Source of the DNA: Pedobacter endophyticus
GTDB taxonomy: Bacteria > Bacteroidota > Bacteroidia > Sphingobacteriales > Sphingobacteriaceae
Length of the DNA stretch: 64,000 bases
Direction of reading: 5' to 3'
NCBI RefSeq assembly: GCF_015679185.1
Contig: NZ_CP064939.1
Span: forward strand, 3,100,001-3,164,000
The notes under the pieces were generated by a model. That model did no database searches. It saw only the letters and a program-made list of their open reading frames with translations, and was not told the origin of the DNA. The stretch's first letter is position 1. Each line of letters begins with the position of its first letter. Positions 56,197 to 64,000 of this stretch are shown here, one piece after another. Both the position numbers and the translations under genes were made by a program.

Positions 56197-56841
56197 TTAG
56201 TTGCCCTCCCACTCATTGTAAAATTGATCTAAGTAAATCAGCATAAAATTGTGTCTTTCGATGGCAATTTCCTTTCCTGCTGATGTATTCATCATGTCTT
56301 TTAATAAAAGCAGTTTCTCGTAGAAATGGTTTATCGTTGGTGCGGTTGTATTTTTATAACTGTCTTTGGTTAAGTGTTGCTCGGGCTTTATTGCAGGATC
56401 GTAAAGCACCCTGTTTTTAAAGCCACCGTAAGTGAAGGCCCTGGCAATGCCAATGGCCCCGATTGCATCGAGCCTATCCGCATCCTGAACAATTTGCATT
56501 TCTTTGGAGGTGAATCCTGCATCATCGAAACTGTTTTTGAAAGACATGTGCTGAATAATCAGTTTTACATGTTTAACTGTTTCGGCGTCTACTTTAAGCG
56601 ATAACAGGAAAGCTTCGGCAATGTTTGGGCCTAAATCTTCATCGCCGCTATTAAATTTAGGGTCGGCAATATCATGAAGCAAAGCGGCAAGGGTTACAAC
56701 AAGTGCGTCGCCATTTTCTTTGGCGTTAATGTTTTGAGCAGTTTTAAAAACCCGTTCAATATGAAACCAGTCGTGTCCTGCCTCTGCATTTGCCAGGGTC
56801 TGCTTTACAAATTGGATTGTTTTTAAAATGAAATGCTGCAT
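56197..56841 (-). CDS. HD-domain phosphohydrolase
   Basis: Start ATG 56841; the longer frame begins with TTG six codons earlier. The 214-residue protein has the HD metal motif: HDWFHIERVFKTAQNI, LAALLHDIADPKFNSGDED, then IQDADRLDAIGAIGIARAFTYGG, the third metal site. The family (YpgQ/YedJ-type) hydrolyses nucleotides or other phosphate esters. Its cellular substrate is not clear. Confidence 0.92.
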   Translation of the reverse strand: MQHFILKTIQFVKQTLANAEAGHDWFHIERVFKTAQNINAKENGDALVVTLAALLHDIADPKFNSGDEDLGPNIAEAFLLSLKVDAETVKHVKLIIQHMSFKNSFDDAGFTSKEMQIVQDADRLDAIGAIGIARAFTYGGFKNRVLYDPAIKPEQHLTKDSYKNTTAPTINHFYEKLLLLKDMMNTSAGKEIAIERHNFMLIYLDQFYNEWEGN

Positions 56842-56907
56842 AAGAAATCTTTTATTCAAAGATATTGCAAAAATGCAGCCTAAAAAAACCTTTTTAACAG
56901 TAGCAGC

Positions 56908-57189
56908 TTAACCAGCTGCCACTGCTCTGTTTTCATCATCAGCAATGATCTTAATTAAATCATTGTGATTAAGGGTTAACAAATGGGTTACTTCTACCTC
57001 CAAAATATCAGCAACTTGAAAAAGCCGTTCAATGGTTAACTTACTGTAACCCAGCTCAATTTTGCTATAGGCATTTTGAGATATTTTAAGTTTTGCTGCC
57101 AAATAATCTTGAGTATAGTCTCTGTATTCTCTAATTTTTCTAATGTTCCCGGCAACATTTTTTGTCTTTAAAGCCACTACATCTTCCAT
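56908..57189 (-). CDS. Cro/CI-type (XRE) helix-turn-helix regulator
   Basis: This 93-residue protein has a standard XRE helix-turn-helix from about 14 to 69: NIRKIREYRDYTQDYLAAKLKISQNAYSKIELGYSKLTIERLFQVADILEV. The remaining ~25 residues (HLLTLNHNDLIKIIADDEN) are a short tail without a sensor. It lies alone between the HD gene and the ABC-exporter relic. The regulon is unknown. Confidence 0.87.
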   Translation of the reverse strand: MEDVVALKTKNVAGNIRKIREYRDYTQDYLAAKLKISQNAYSKIELGYSKLTIERLFQVADILEVEVTHLLTLNHNDLIKIIADDENRAVAAG

Positions 57190-57508
57190 AAAATAGGGAT
57201 AAATTTTAAATGTTTCTACTAGATACGGTTTTTTTTTCTATTTAGATTTTTGTAACATGATTTAAACATTTTACAAGCGATCTCGCGAAACGGATTTTAA
57301 TTAAAAATATTATAACAAAGCTACAACCTAAAAGTTTAATGTACTCGCTTTTTGTGTCGAAATTATGCTACGCTCCGAAAACCTCACTTCTTAAAATTTC
57401 GTTTCTTAAATAACCTGCGGTAATGTGCTGGTTTAGAAGGAATTAGCTTATAACCTCAGACAGAGCAGGCATTATTGAAATTAGAAACGTTATGAAACTT
57501 CAAGTTTA
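57190..57508. other. 319-bp intergenic stretch
   Basis: This AT-rich gap holds a T run near 57225 and nothing recognisable. In the frame of the exporter relic there is a stop at 57482, so no upstream part of the exporter remains. Confidence 0.5.
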
Positions 57509-58198
57509 ATGGGAACGGTGATGATTGTCATCATTCTGCTCCAGATCTTTATTAATTATGCAAAAACATTGCTAACTATAAAAACAGGTCAGCAAATTGA
57601 CGCAAGGCTCATTTTGGGTTATTATAAACATCCTTTAAAAAATTGTAGCGGTAGTACCGCAGGATGTGCATCTTTTTGCCGGAAATGTAATTGAAAACTT
57701 TGCCATTGGCGATATGGAGCCTGATATGAAAAAAGTAATCCGAATCTGTTCGCAATTGCACATCATGGATTTTATTGAGCGCCTACCCAACGGTTTCGAT
57801 ACCTATCTTAGCGAAAATGCCGCCAACCTTTCTGGTGGGCAACGGCAACGTTTGGCAATTGCCAGAGCGCTTTATCGCAATCCCGAAATCCTGATCCTTG
57901 ATGAAACAACCTCATCTTTGGATTCTTCATCGGAAGAGCGCATCCATCATGCCATTTCGTTACTTCGCGAGCAGGGAAAAACGATTGTTTTAATTGCGCA
58001 CCGCTTAAGTACGGTTTTTAATGCGATAAAATTGTTGTTTTGAAAGAGGGCAAATTAATAGAGGAAGGAACGCACACCGAGTTGGTTGAACTGGAGGGCC
58101 TGTACACCAATATGTGGCGCAAGCAGTCTCCTTCTATAACCGAAAGCATTAACAGAACGAAGAGAAAGAAGAATGAAAAAACAGAGGTTAAACGTTAA
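57509..58198 (+). pseudogene. ABC exporter relic (internal deletion and one-base deletion)
   Basis: The first ~44 codons (TVMIVIILLQIFINYAKTLL, QQIDARLILGYYKH) are the membrane domain of a bacteriocin-type or C39 peptidase exporter. At about 57632-57645 the sequence jumps to the ATPase in another frame: VPQDVHLFAGNVIENF, followed by LSGGQRQRLAIARALYRNPE, LILDETTSSLD and IAHRLST. Walker A and most of the membrane domain are gone. Near 58023 one G is missing (GCGATAAAATTG for GCGGATAAAATTG), and the true frame resumes as KIVVLKEGKLIEEGTHTELVELEG and runs to a stop at 58198. Confidence 0.88.
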
Positions 58199-58689
58199 TA
58201 CAAGCCCCAATCGTCTTCAAATTCATCTTTTTCGAAGCATTTTACCCACTCGATAAATAGTAAGCGGAACTTTTCCATTTCATCGAGAACAATATCCTTA
58301 TATTCTGGTGTGCAAATCTCAAACATATCTGCAGCCCTTACCTGCGTTTCGAGCTCACGAGAGTTAGTCCGAATAATTGACGCATTCTCCATTCTCAAAA
58401 TGTACATATCAGCTCCTTCAGCTCCGATTATTTTAGGACAGAGCATCAATGCGTTTTGCATGATGAGGTTGGCTGTCATTTCGGCCATTTCGCCAGCTAA
58501 CGTTTCGCAAAATAAAGCCGAGTATTTGTAAACAGATCGGGCTTGATTATAAAGGTTCTTTGCCCTGGATGCTTTAATTCTGACTTTTTCAGTTTCGTGC
58601 GATGATAGATTTTCTTCATCTTCATCATCTCGACCGAAGCGGTTGAAATGTTCCCATTCAGGCATGTGGTCCATGTCATCAAATTCCAT
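58195..58689 (-). CDS. Conserved hypothetical acidic protein
   Basis: This 164-residue cytoplasmic protein begins very acidic (EFDDMDHMPEWEHFNRFGRDDEDEEN) and continues helical: ASRAKNLYNQARSVYKYSALFCETLAGEMAEMTANLIMQNALMLCPKIIGAEG, then NSRELETQVRAADMFEICTPEYKDIVLDEMEKFRLLFIEWVKCFEKDE. No known domain was recognised. Its stop overlaps the exporter relic's end by a few bases. It is 67 bp downstream of the methyltransferase on the same strand, so they may be co-transcribed. Confidence 0.7.
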   Translation of the reverse strand: MEFDDMDHMPEWEHFNRFGRDDEDEENLSSHETEKVRIKASRAKNLYNQARSVYKYSALFCETLAGEMAEMTANLIMQNALMLCPKIIGAEGADMYILRMENASIIRTNSRELETQVRAADMFEICTPEYKDIVLDEMEKFRLLFIEWVKCFEKDEFEDDWGLY

Positions 58690-58756
58690 ATTTTTAATTT
58701 TTTTTACGTTTATGGTGCCTATATAAAGCGTAAGATATTAAATTTCAGGCAGAAAA

Positions 58757-59938
58757 TTAAATTTCTGCCTGTGGAATCCTCCGAGACCCGTCGTATAATT
58801 CGTATTCGAGCATGCGGCAATCGAGTTTTCCGTTATAAAACTCAATTTTTCTAGATGCCTTAAGCCCGATCTTTTTTGCCAGGTCGGGGTTTCCGGTAAA
58901 AATATACCCCGAGTAGCCTTTGCATTTGGTTTTCATAAAATCGCCCATGCGTTTGTAGGTCAGTTCCAGCTTGCTGTGCACGCCAAGGCGTTCGCCATAT
59001 TCGGGGTTAAACACCACTACCCCTTTTCCATCTTCGGGCACGGGGGTTAGCTCAAAATCGCAAACCTCAAAATCAATCAAGGTGTCAACGCCTGCCGTTT
59101 TTGCATTTCTACGGGTTACTTCAACGGCATCTTCTGAAATATCTGAGGCTACAATCTTCAGATCTACATTTTTAATTACCTGATCTTTTAAAACCCTGCG
59201 CTCGGCAAAAAATGCCTGTTCATCGTAACCTAAAATATGCATAAAGCCGTAGTTCATGCGGTATAATCCCGGCGCCCGGTTGGTTGCAATCAGTGCGGCC
59301 TCAATGGCCAAAGTTCCCGATCCGCACATGGGATTTACGAAAGGCGATTTCCGATCCCATTTTGTAGCGTAAACTGCGCCTGCTGCCAGGGCTTCTAACA
59401 TGGGGGCCTTGCCCGGAATTTTACGGTAGCCGTGCTTAGCAAGCGTTTCTCCTGAGGTATCGATAAACACATCGGCATCGGCATCTTTCCAGTATAAATG
59501 TACCACAGCTTTATTGGCATCAGAACCAGAATTAGGACGAATGCCTTTCTTTTCTTTCATCCGATCTACAATGGCATCTTTTACCTTCAAGTTAGCAAAA
59601 AGGGGTGTGGTAATATTTGGATTATCCACATTGGAGGTAACAGAGAAATAGCCAGCAAAATCGATTAATTCTTCCCACTCAATCGCCTTAATTTCAGTAT
59701 ATAAATCATCGGGTGTAATCGCCTTAAAATTCTTTATAGCGTATAAGATCTGACTGGCGCAACGCAAGTTCAAATTTAGCTTTATGCACTCGGTAAGGGT
59801 TACATTAAGCTCAACGCCGGTAGGAAATGCTCTTTCGATTGTATAACCGAGCGCCGTAACTTCATCTTGTAAATAGGGAGAAAGGCGCTTATTGCAGGTG
59901 ATGATAACCTTGCTTTTATTGTGGAAAACTTGCATCAT
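58757..59938 (-). CDS. THUMP-domain class I RNA methyltransferase (RlmL/YpsC-like)
   Basis: The 393-residue enzyme starts with a THUMP-type RNA-binding region (about 45-160). The SAM-binding core has NPMCGSGTLAIEAALIATNRAPG near 200 and DISEDAVEVTRRNAKTAGV near 265. The catalytic loop reads NPEYGERLG near residue 310, where the usual form is NPPYG. Members methylate guanine N2 of rRNA. It is read divergently from the DUF3127 gene. Confidence 0.9.
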   Translation of the reverse strand: MMQVFHNKSKVIITCNKRLSPYLQDEVTALGYTIERAFPTGVELNVTLTECIKLNLNLRCASQILYAIKNFKAITPDDLYTEIKAIEWEELIDFAGYFSVTSNVDNPNITTPLFANLKVKDAIVDRMKEKKGIRPNSGSDANKAVVHLYWKDADADVFIDTSGETLAKHGYRKIPGKAPMLEALAAGAVYATKWDRKSPFVNPMCGSGTLAIEAALIATNRAPGLYRMNYGFMHILGYDEQAFFAERRVLKDQVIKNVDLKIVASDISEDAVEVTRRNAKTAGVDTLIDFEVCDFELTPVPEDGKGVVVFNPEYGERLGVHSKLELTYKRMGDFMKTKCKGYSGYIFTGNPDLAKKIGLKASRKIEFYNGKLDCRMLEYELYDGSRRIPQAEI

Positions 59939-60005
59939 AATATATGCGAAGTTATCAATAAAATTATTGAGATTTGATGTTTAGAGTACAATATTAGCAT
60001 TAGTT

Positions 60006-60371
60006 ATGGAAATTAAAGGAAAAGTACACGAAGTAGGTGCAACGCAGCAAGTGAGCGAAACGTTTAAAAAACGTGATTTGATAGTTGAATACGCAGAAAA
60101 CCCAACATACCCTGAATATATTCGTTTTGAGGCTTTACAAGATAAAACTGCATTATTAGATTCGCTTAAAGCGGGTGATGAGGTAGAGGTTTTCTTCAAT
60201 TTACGCGGTCGCCCGTGGACAAATAAAGAAGGTGTAACCTCATACTTTAACAGTTTGGTTGTATGGAGAATCAATGCTGTTGAAACTACACCAGTAACCG
60301 CGGCGCCTGCTACTGTTGCGCCTGTTGATGTAAGCAATACCACTGGCGAAGATGATGATTTGCCTTTCTAA
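60006..60371 (+). CDS. DUF3127 protein with SSB-like acidic tail
   Basis: This 121-residue protein has one compact beta-rich domain of DUF3127 type: EIKGKVHEVGATQQVSETFKKRDLIVEY, then GDEVEVFFNLRGRPWTNKEGVTSYFNSLVVWRI, consistent with an OB-fold. A Pro/Ala/Thr/Val linker follows and the chain ends GEDDDLPF. The last six residues are the tail by which bacterial single-stranded DNA-binding protein recruits repair and replication partners. A terminator follows directly. An ssDNA-related role is suggested but not demonstrated. Confidence 0.9.
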   Translation: MEIKGKVHEVGATQQVSETFKKRDLIVEYAENPTYPEYIRFEALQDKTALLDSLKAGDEVEVFFNLRGRPWTNKEGVTSYFNSLVVWRINAVETTPVTAAPATVAPVDVSNTTGEDDDLPF

Positions 60372-60406
60372 ATAAAGATTCTTTTTTAAGCAAACAATTT
60401 TGAACC

Positions 60407-60438
60407 ATGCCGGGGCCTAAAGCCCCGGCATTTTTTTT
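60407..60438 (+). terminator. Terminator of the DUF3127 gene
   Basis: ATGCCGGGGC (60407-60416) pairs perfectly with GCCCCGGCAT (60422-60431) over a 5-nt loop, followed by eight T. Confidence 0.93.
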
Positions 60439-60516
60439 AAATCATTCGTAAGGATTTTAAACCATTGCCGACTCATACCAATAGAGCAGCGTGGCTCGCC
60501 TTAAAAATCATACAGA

Positions 60517-61026
60517 ATGGATCTATCAAAACACAGCACAACTACAAGCACAAAATTATTTTCAACAGGATATTACCTTTCGATATTTGGTTTGACAGTG
60601 ATTTTACTATGGCTAGGCATCTTTAAATTTACGGCTGCCGAGGCTGCAGCAGTGAAGCCCTTACTGGCCAATCATCCTTTTAGTGCGTGGATGTACAACG
60701 CCTTCAGTGTTCAAACGGTTTCGAACATTGTAGGTACATTCGAAATTTTAACCGTGTTATTTCTGTTGTTGGGCCTTCTTTATCGCTTTTTCAAAATACT
60801 CGCCAATGCAGCGCTGATCATCACGTTTGTAACCACAACAAGTTTTTTATTTACTACGCCTGGCATTTTTAAAGCAGTTGAAGGCATTCCCGTTACCGAT
60901 TTCTTTATCCTCAAAGATCTGCTTCTTTTAGGTGCAAGCTTAATGGTACTAAATGTTCCAAACGGCGAAATAAAGTACATAGTAGATTCTATTTTTTCTG
61001 ATCGCCAAAAACGAAAAGACATTTAA
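60517..61026 (+). CDS. DUF417 (YkgB-type) membrane protein
   Basis: The 169-residue protein has about four membrane segments and the DUF417 pattern: GYYLSIFGLTVILLWLGIFKFTAAEAAAVKPLL, then HPFSAWMY, VGTFEILTVLFLLLG, FKAVEGIPVTDFFILKDLLLLGASL. In other bacteria such genes are tied to reactive chlorine resistance (rclC) but no rcl partner is seen here. It is a lone gene between two terminators. Confidence 0.88.
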   Translation: MDLSKHSTTTSTKLFSTGYYLSIFGLTVILLWLGIFKFTAAEAAAVKPLLANHPFSAWMYNAFSVQTVSNIVGTFEILTVLFLLLGLLYRFFKILANAALIITFVTTTSFLFTTPGIFKAVEGIPVTDFFILKDLLLLGASLMVLNVPNGEIKYIVDSIFSDRQKRKDI

Positions 61027-61182
61027 ACTATTGCAATTGAGATAAAAGCCCTAAAATAAGGCATCTTGCTTCGTTGTTAAAATATGTTAAAAACAAGCAC
61101 ATCAGCATGTTATTGGTTAATTTTGAACAATTGATTAAAAAGAGGAATTCCCTGGCCTCAGATAACGATTGATCACCAATTA

Positions 61183-63012
61183 ATGAAAAAAAGAAGCTTT
61201 TGGTTAATTACCGTTTTAATGACGGTGGCCCTACTTGGTGTTTTTGTAATGCAGCTGTATTACATCAGGGAATCGTATAAGCTAAAATCGCAACTTTTCG
61301 ATGAGCAGGTAAACCAAACTTTAACTTCGGTTGTAAACAAGGTTCAAAGAAGAAACGTTGCCGATCATTTAAATAGAAAAGATGCCGAAAACAAGCTGAG
61401 GCAGCTGCAGGATTCGAGGCAGCGGGCGTTGGACATCAAGGATTTGCGACAACAATTTGCACGGGAAGCCGAGCTTAGGCGGGCTGAACGCGAAAATGAA
61501 ATAGAAAACTACCTCAATCAGCAAGATAGCATCATTCGTGTCTCTTATCGTGCCCCAAACGTGATTTCGGAACGTGAATTTACCTCGCTGACCACAAAAA
61601 ACGGCGACAGACTTGATATGCAAATGGATGCATTCATTGATAGCAGAAGTCTTGTTTTAAAAGGTTACAGCATGCGCACGAAGCCGTTTGCCCCACCCCC
61701 AAAGGCATTTGAATTTCGAACCCTTCAAAACCTGCCCGATTCGTTGCGCTATCTGGTATTCGACCCTATGGATGGTAAACCACTTACGGTTAGTGTGGCA
61801 AAAATTTCCGACGATCTGGAAAAAAAATATAAGCGGGAGGATGATATCGCCAGAAAGAAGTTAGCGCTTAAAATTGCTGCATTAGGTAAAGATACTTTCT
61901 CTTATACCCGATTGAGCATGGTTGAAGATGTTTCAAAAGAGTTGCAAGAAACCCACATCCCAATCTATAAACGCATTAATTTCGATTCGTTAGGCCAGCT
62001 GCTCAAAGCAGAGCTACTTGCCCATAACATTACCCTCGAGCCGTCTTACCGTGTATCACTGGCAAAAAAAGATTCAACCATTTACATCACTACGGCCAAT
62101 GTTGAAGGCGAATTTTTACCCGAAAACACCTATAAAACACCGCTGTTTGGAAACGATATTTTTCGCGATCCGGGGATGTTGTTTGTTAGCTTTCCCAATA
62201 AAAACTCAGCCATTATTGCTAATTTAAGTGTAACACTCGCTTCTTCAATCGGGCTGCTCCTTGTACTCGTTTTTATATTTTCTTACACCCTTTACGCCAT
62301 TTTAAAACAAAAGAAAATATCAGAGATGAAAACGGACTTCATCAACAACATGACGCACGAGTTCAAAACGCCCGTAGCAACCATAATGATTGCAAGCGAA
62401 GCACTGAAAGACCCGGAGGTTACCGAAGACAAAAACCGGTTAAAACGTTTGGCTAATATTATTTACGACGAAAATGTGCGCCTGGGAAGTCATATCGAAC
62501 GCGTTTTAAGCATTGCCCGCTTAGAAAAAGGCGAACTTAAAATGGAAAACACCGAGGTTGATATGAACGATCTTATTGTAATTGTGCTCGACAGCATGAG
62601 CTTGCAGCTGCAGAAAAAAAATGCCATTGTTCAGGTAAATACCAACGCCGAACATGCCGTGGTTTTTGGCGATGAATTGCACCTATCGAACGTAATTTAC
62701 AACCTAATTGATAATGCCAACAAATACAGTAGCGAAACGCCAGAAATTATCATAAACACACGCAATACAAATAAAAACCTGATTATTGAAATTACCGATA
62801 AGGGCATCGGCATGACAAAGGAACAATCGAAACGGATTTTCGATCAGTTTTATCGGGTACCAACTGGCAACCTGCACGATGTTAAGGGCTTTGGCCTGGG
62901 CTTAAATTATGTTCAAGACATTATTAAACAGGCAAATGGCAGCATTAAGGTAAACAGCGAAAAAGATAAAGGTACTACGTTCGAAATATCTTTACCTTTA
63001 GCAGTCGGTTAG
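61183..63012 (+). CDS. Sensor histidine kinase with large outer domain
   Basis: The 609-residue protein has an N-terminal membrane helix (FWLITVLMTVALLGVFVMQLYY, 6-28), a long extracytoplasmic domain of ~310 residues rich in basic and acidic helices, a second helix at about 348-371, and then the kinase core: DFINNMTHEFKTPVATIMIASEAL with H392, NLIDNANKYS, EITDKGIGMTKEQSKRIFDQFYRVP and GFGLGLNYVQDII. The OmpR-type regulator follows 239 bp downstream and is the likely partner. The signal is unknown. Confidence 0.93.
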   Translation: MKKRSFWLITVLMTVALLGVFVMQLYYIRESYKLKSQLFDEQVNQTLTSVVNKVQRRNVADHLNRKDAENKLRQLQDSRQRALDIKDLRQQFAREAELRRAERENEIENYLNQQDSIIRVSYRAPNVISEREFTSLTTKNGDRLDMQMDAFIDSRSLVLKGYSMRTKPFAPPPKAFEFRTLQNLPDSLRYLVFDPMDGKPLTVSVAKISDDLEKKYKREDDIARKKLALKIAALGKDTFSYTRLSMVEDVSKELQETHIPIYKRINFDSLGQLLKAELLAHNITLEPSYRVSLAKKDSTIYITTANVEGEFLPENTYKTPLFGNDIFRDPGMLFVSFPNKNSAIIANLSVTLASSIGLLLVLVFIFSYTLYAILKQKKISEMKTDFINNMTHEFKTPVATIMIASEALKDPEVTEDKNRLKRLANIIYDENVRLGSHIERVLSIARLEKGELKMENTEVDMNDLIVIVLDSMSLQLQKKNAIVQVNTNAEHAVVFGDELHLSNVIYNLIDNANKYSSETPEIIINTRNTNKNLIIEITDKGIGMTKEQSKRIFDQFYRVPTGNLHDVKGFGLGLNYVQDIIKQANGSIKVNSEKDKGTTFEISLPLAVG

Positions 63013-63251
63013 CTATCGGGGCAAAGATGCAATTTATCGATACATCGATGCTTTTAAAGTTTTATCATAATATCGCAACGTATTAATTGTAGTACAAATT
63101 AAACCGTTAAGTATATTCACCATCAAACTTAGTATTGCTGTGCTTTAAATGCGATTAAATTAAAGAAACGAAACCGTTATTATTTTCCGATGGTACAACG
63201 GAACCATAAAATGATAACAGCTTCATCACCACTCGAAACAAATATAAACAG

Positions 63252-63947
63252 ATGAAAAAAATACTTTTGGTTGAAGACGATCCGAATTTAGGTTTGTTGT
63301 TGCAAGATTACCTGCAATTAAAAGGCAAGTTTGATGTTGTGCTTTGCACCGAAGGTGATGAAGGCCTGAAAGCATTTAATAAGCAAAGTTTCGATTTGTG
63401 TATCCTTGACGTAATGATGCCAAAAAAGGATGGCTTTACGCTTGGCAAAGACATCAGAAAGGTAAATACCAACGTGCCGATCATCTTCGCAACCGCCAAA
63501 ACCATGCTCGAAGATAAATCTGCAGCTTACGATTTGGGTGGCGATGATTATATCACAAAGCCATTCCGTATCGAAGAGCTTTTGCTCCGCATTAACGCCA
63601 TGTTTAAACGCGTAGCCAATAAGGGCGATCAAGCTGAAGAAGCAGCCGAAACGCAATTCTCGGTCGGCAAATACACATTTGATTATACTACTCAAATTAT
63701 AAGCAGCGGCGACGAACACCAAAAACTTTCGACAAAAGAAGCCGAACTGCTGCGCCTGCTCTGTTTAAAAAAGAACACCGTACTTACTCGCGAAGAAGCG
63801 CTGTTAAGCATCTGGCATGATGATAATTACTTCAACGGCCGCAGCATGGATGTGTTTTTAAGTAAACTGCGAAAATATTTACGCGGTGATTCGAACGTAG
63901 AAATCATTAATGTTCATGGCAAGGGTTACAAGCTTTTAGTAAGCTAA
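63252..63947 (+). CDS. OmpR/PhoB-type response regulator
   Basis: The 231-residue protein has a receiver domain with VEDDPNLGLLL, phosphorylation site D53 in CILDVMMPKKDG, the ATAKTML switch and KPF near residue 105. A winged helix-turn-helix follows (about 137-230: FDYTTQIISSG, LSTKEAELLRLLCLKKNTVLTREEALLSIW, RSMDVFLSKLRKYLRGD). It is paired with the kinase 239 bp upstream. The intergenic gap holds no clear terminator. Confidence 0.95.
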   Translation: MKKILLVEDDPNLGLLLQDYLQLKGKFDVVLCTEGDEGLKAFNKQSFDLCILDVMMPKKDGFTLGKDIRKVNTNVPIIFATAKTMLEDKSAAYDLGGDDYITKPFRIEELLLRINAMFKRVANKGDQAEEAAETQFSVGKYTFDYTTQIISSGDEHQKLSTKEAELLRLLCLKKNTVLTREEALLSIWHDDNYFNGRSMDVFLSKLRKYLRGDSNVEIINVHGKGYKLLVS

Positions 63948-64000
63948 TTGCATAATAGCAACATCACGATAAATAATTTAATTCAAAAATAATACCCATG

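Overview
The window looks like chromosome of a Bacteroidota member, most likely Sphingobacteriaceae (Pedobacter-like). The grounds are three SusC/SusD-type outer-membrane uptake pairs, type IX secretion (T9SS) cargo with gliding-type C-terminal domains next to a PorP/SprF protein, Bacteroidota-only families (DUF3127, the TIGR03915/TIGR03916 pair) and several promoters of the Bacteroidota type TTTG-N19/20-TAnnTTTG. The genus is inference. No tRNA, rRNA, CRISPR array or intact insertion sequence was seen.

Layout. 1-605: end of a PQQ-propeller protein. 913-24110: a nutrient-uptake region with SusC/SusD pair 1, a T9SS cargo protein, SusC/SusD pair 2 with a DUF4397 lipoprotein, a DeoR-type regulator, SusC/SusD pair 3, anhydro-MurNAc kinase (anmK) and a NagB-PIG-L fusion. 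This suggests uptake and catabolism of amino-sugar compounds, although no glycoside hydrolase is present. 24343-25868: a frameshifted PLD-like gene and a DUF2071 gene. 26583-28596: groES-groEL. 28901-36529: a giant PKD-repeat T9SS adhesin, PorP/SprF and MgtC. 37189-41024: serine dehydratase, AEC transporter and DEAD-box helicase. 41670-44876: an ECF sigma factor with a small membrane protein, and a stress-type operon (two small envelope proteins, a truncated glycosyltransferase, Hsp20) carrying a matching promoter. 45104-49718: a VWA protein and DUF4197 divergent from a second ECF sigma/anti-sigma pair. 50166-53119: a phosphate module (PiT, DUF47, PhoR-like kinase). 53202-55496: the TIGR03915/TIGR03916 DNA-repair pair. 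55583-61026: small genes, an ABC-exporter relic, an RNA methyltransferase, DUF3127 and DUF417. 61183-63947: a histidine kinase and its OmpR-type regulator.

The most informative new signals are regulatory. (a) Identical TTTAAAGTAA-N12-TCCGTYTAC motifs precede the ECF sigma gene and the Hsp20 operon, suggesting an autoregulated stress regulon. (b) TTAACAW-N4-TTAACAT direct repeats, each 8 nt before a -7-like element, precede both the DUF47-PiT operon and the PhoR-like kinase, which looks like a Pho box. (c) Two paralogous SusC promoters carry matching clusters of 10-bp-phased ACGCA half-sites about 123 bp apart, one cluster also lying upstream of the deoR-type gene.

Intergenic spaces are filled with several dispersed repeat families, including a 331-bp tandem duplication, long hairpins and a CCGATAGCTATCGG palindrome. 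Three genes are decayed: the PLD-like gene (one-base insertion), the glycosyltransferase (C-terminal loss) and the ABC exporter (internal deletion plus one-base deletion).
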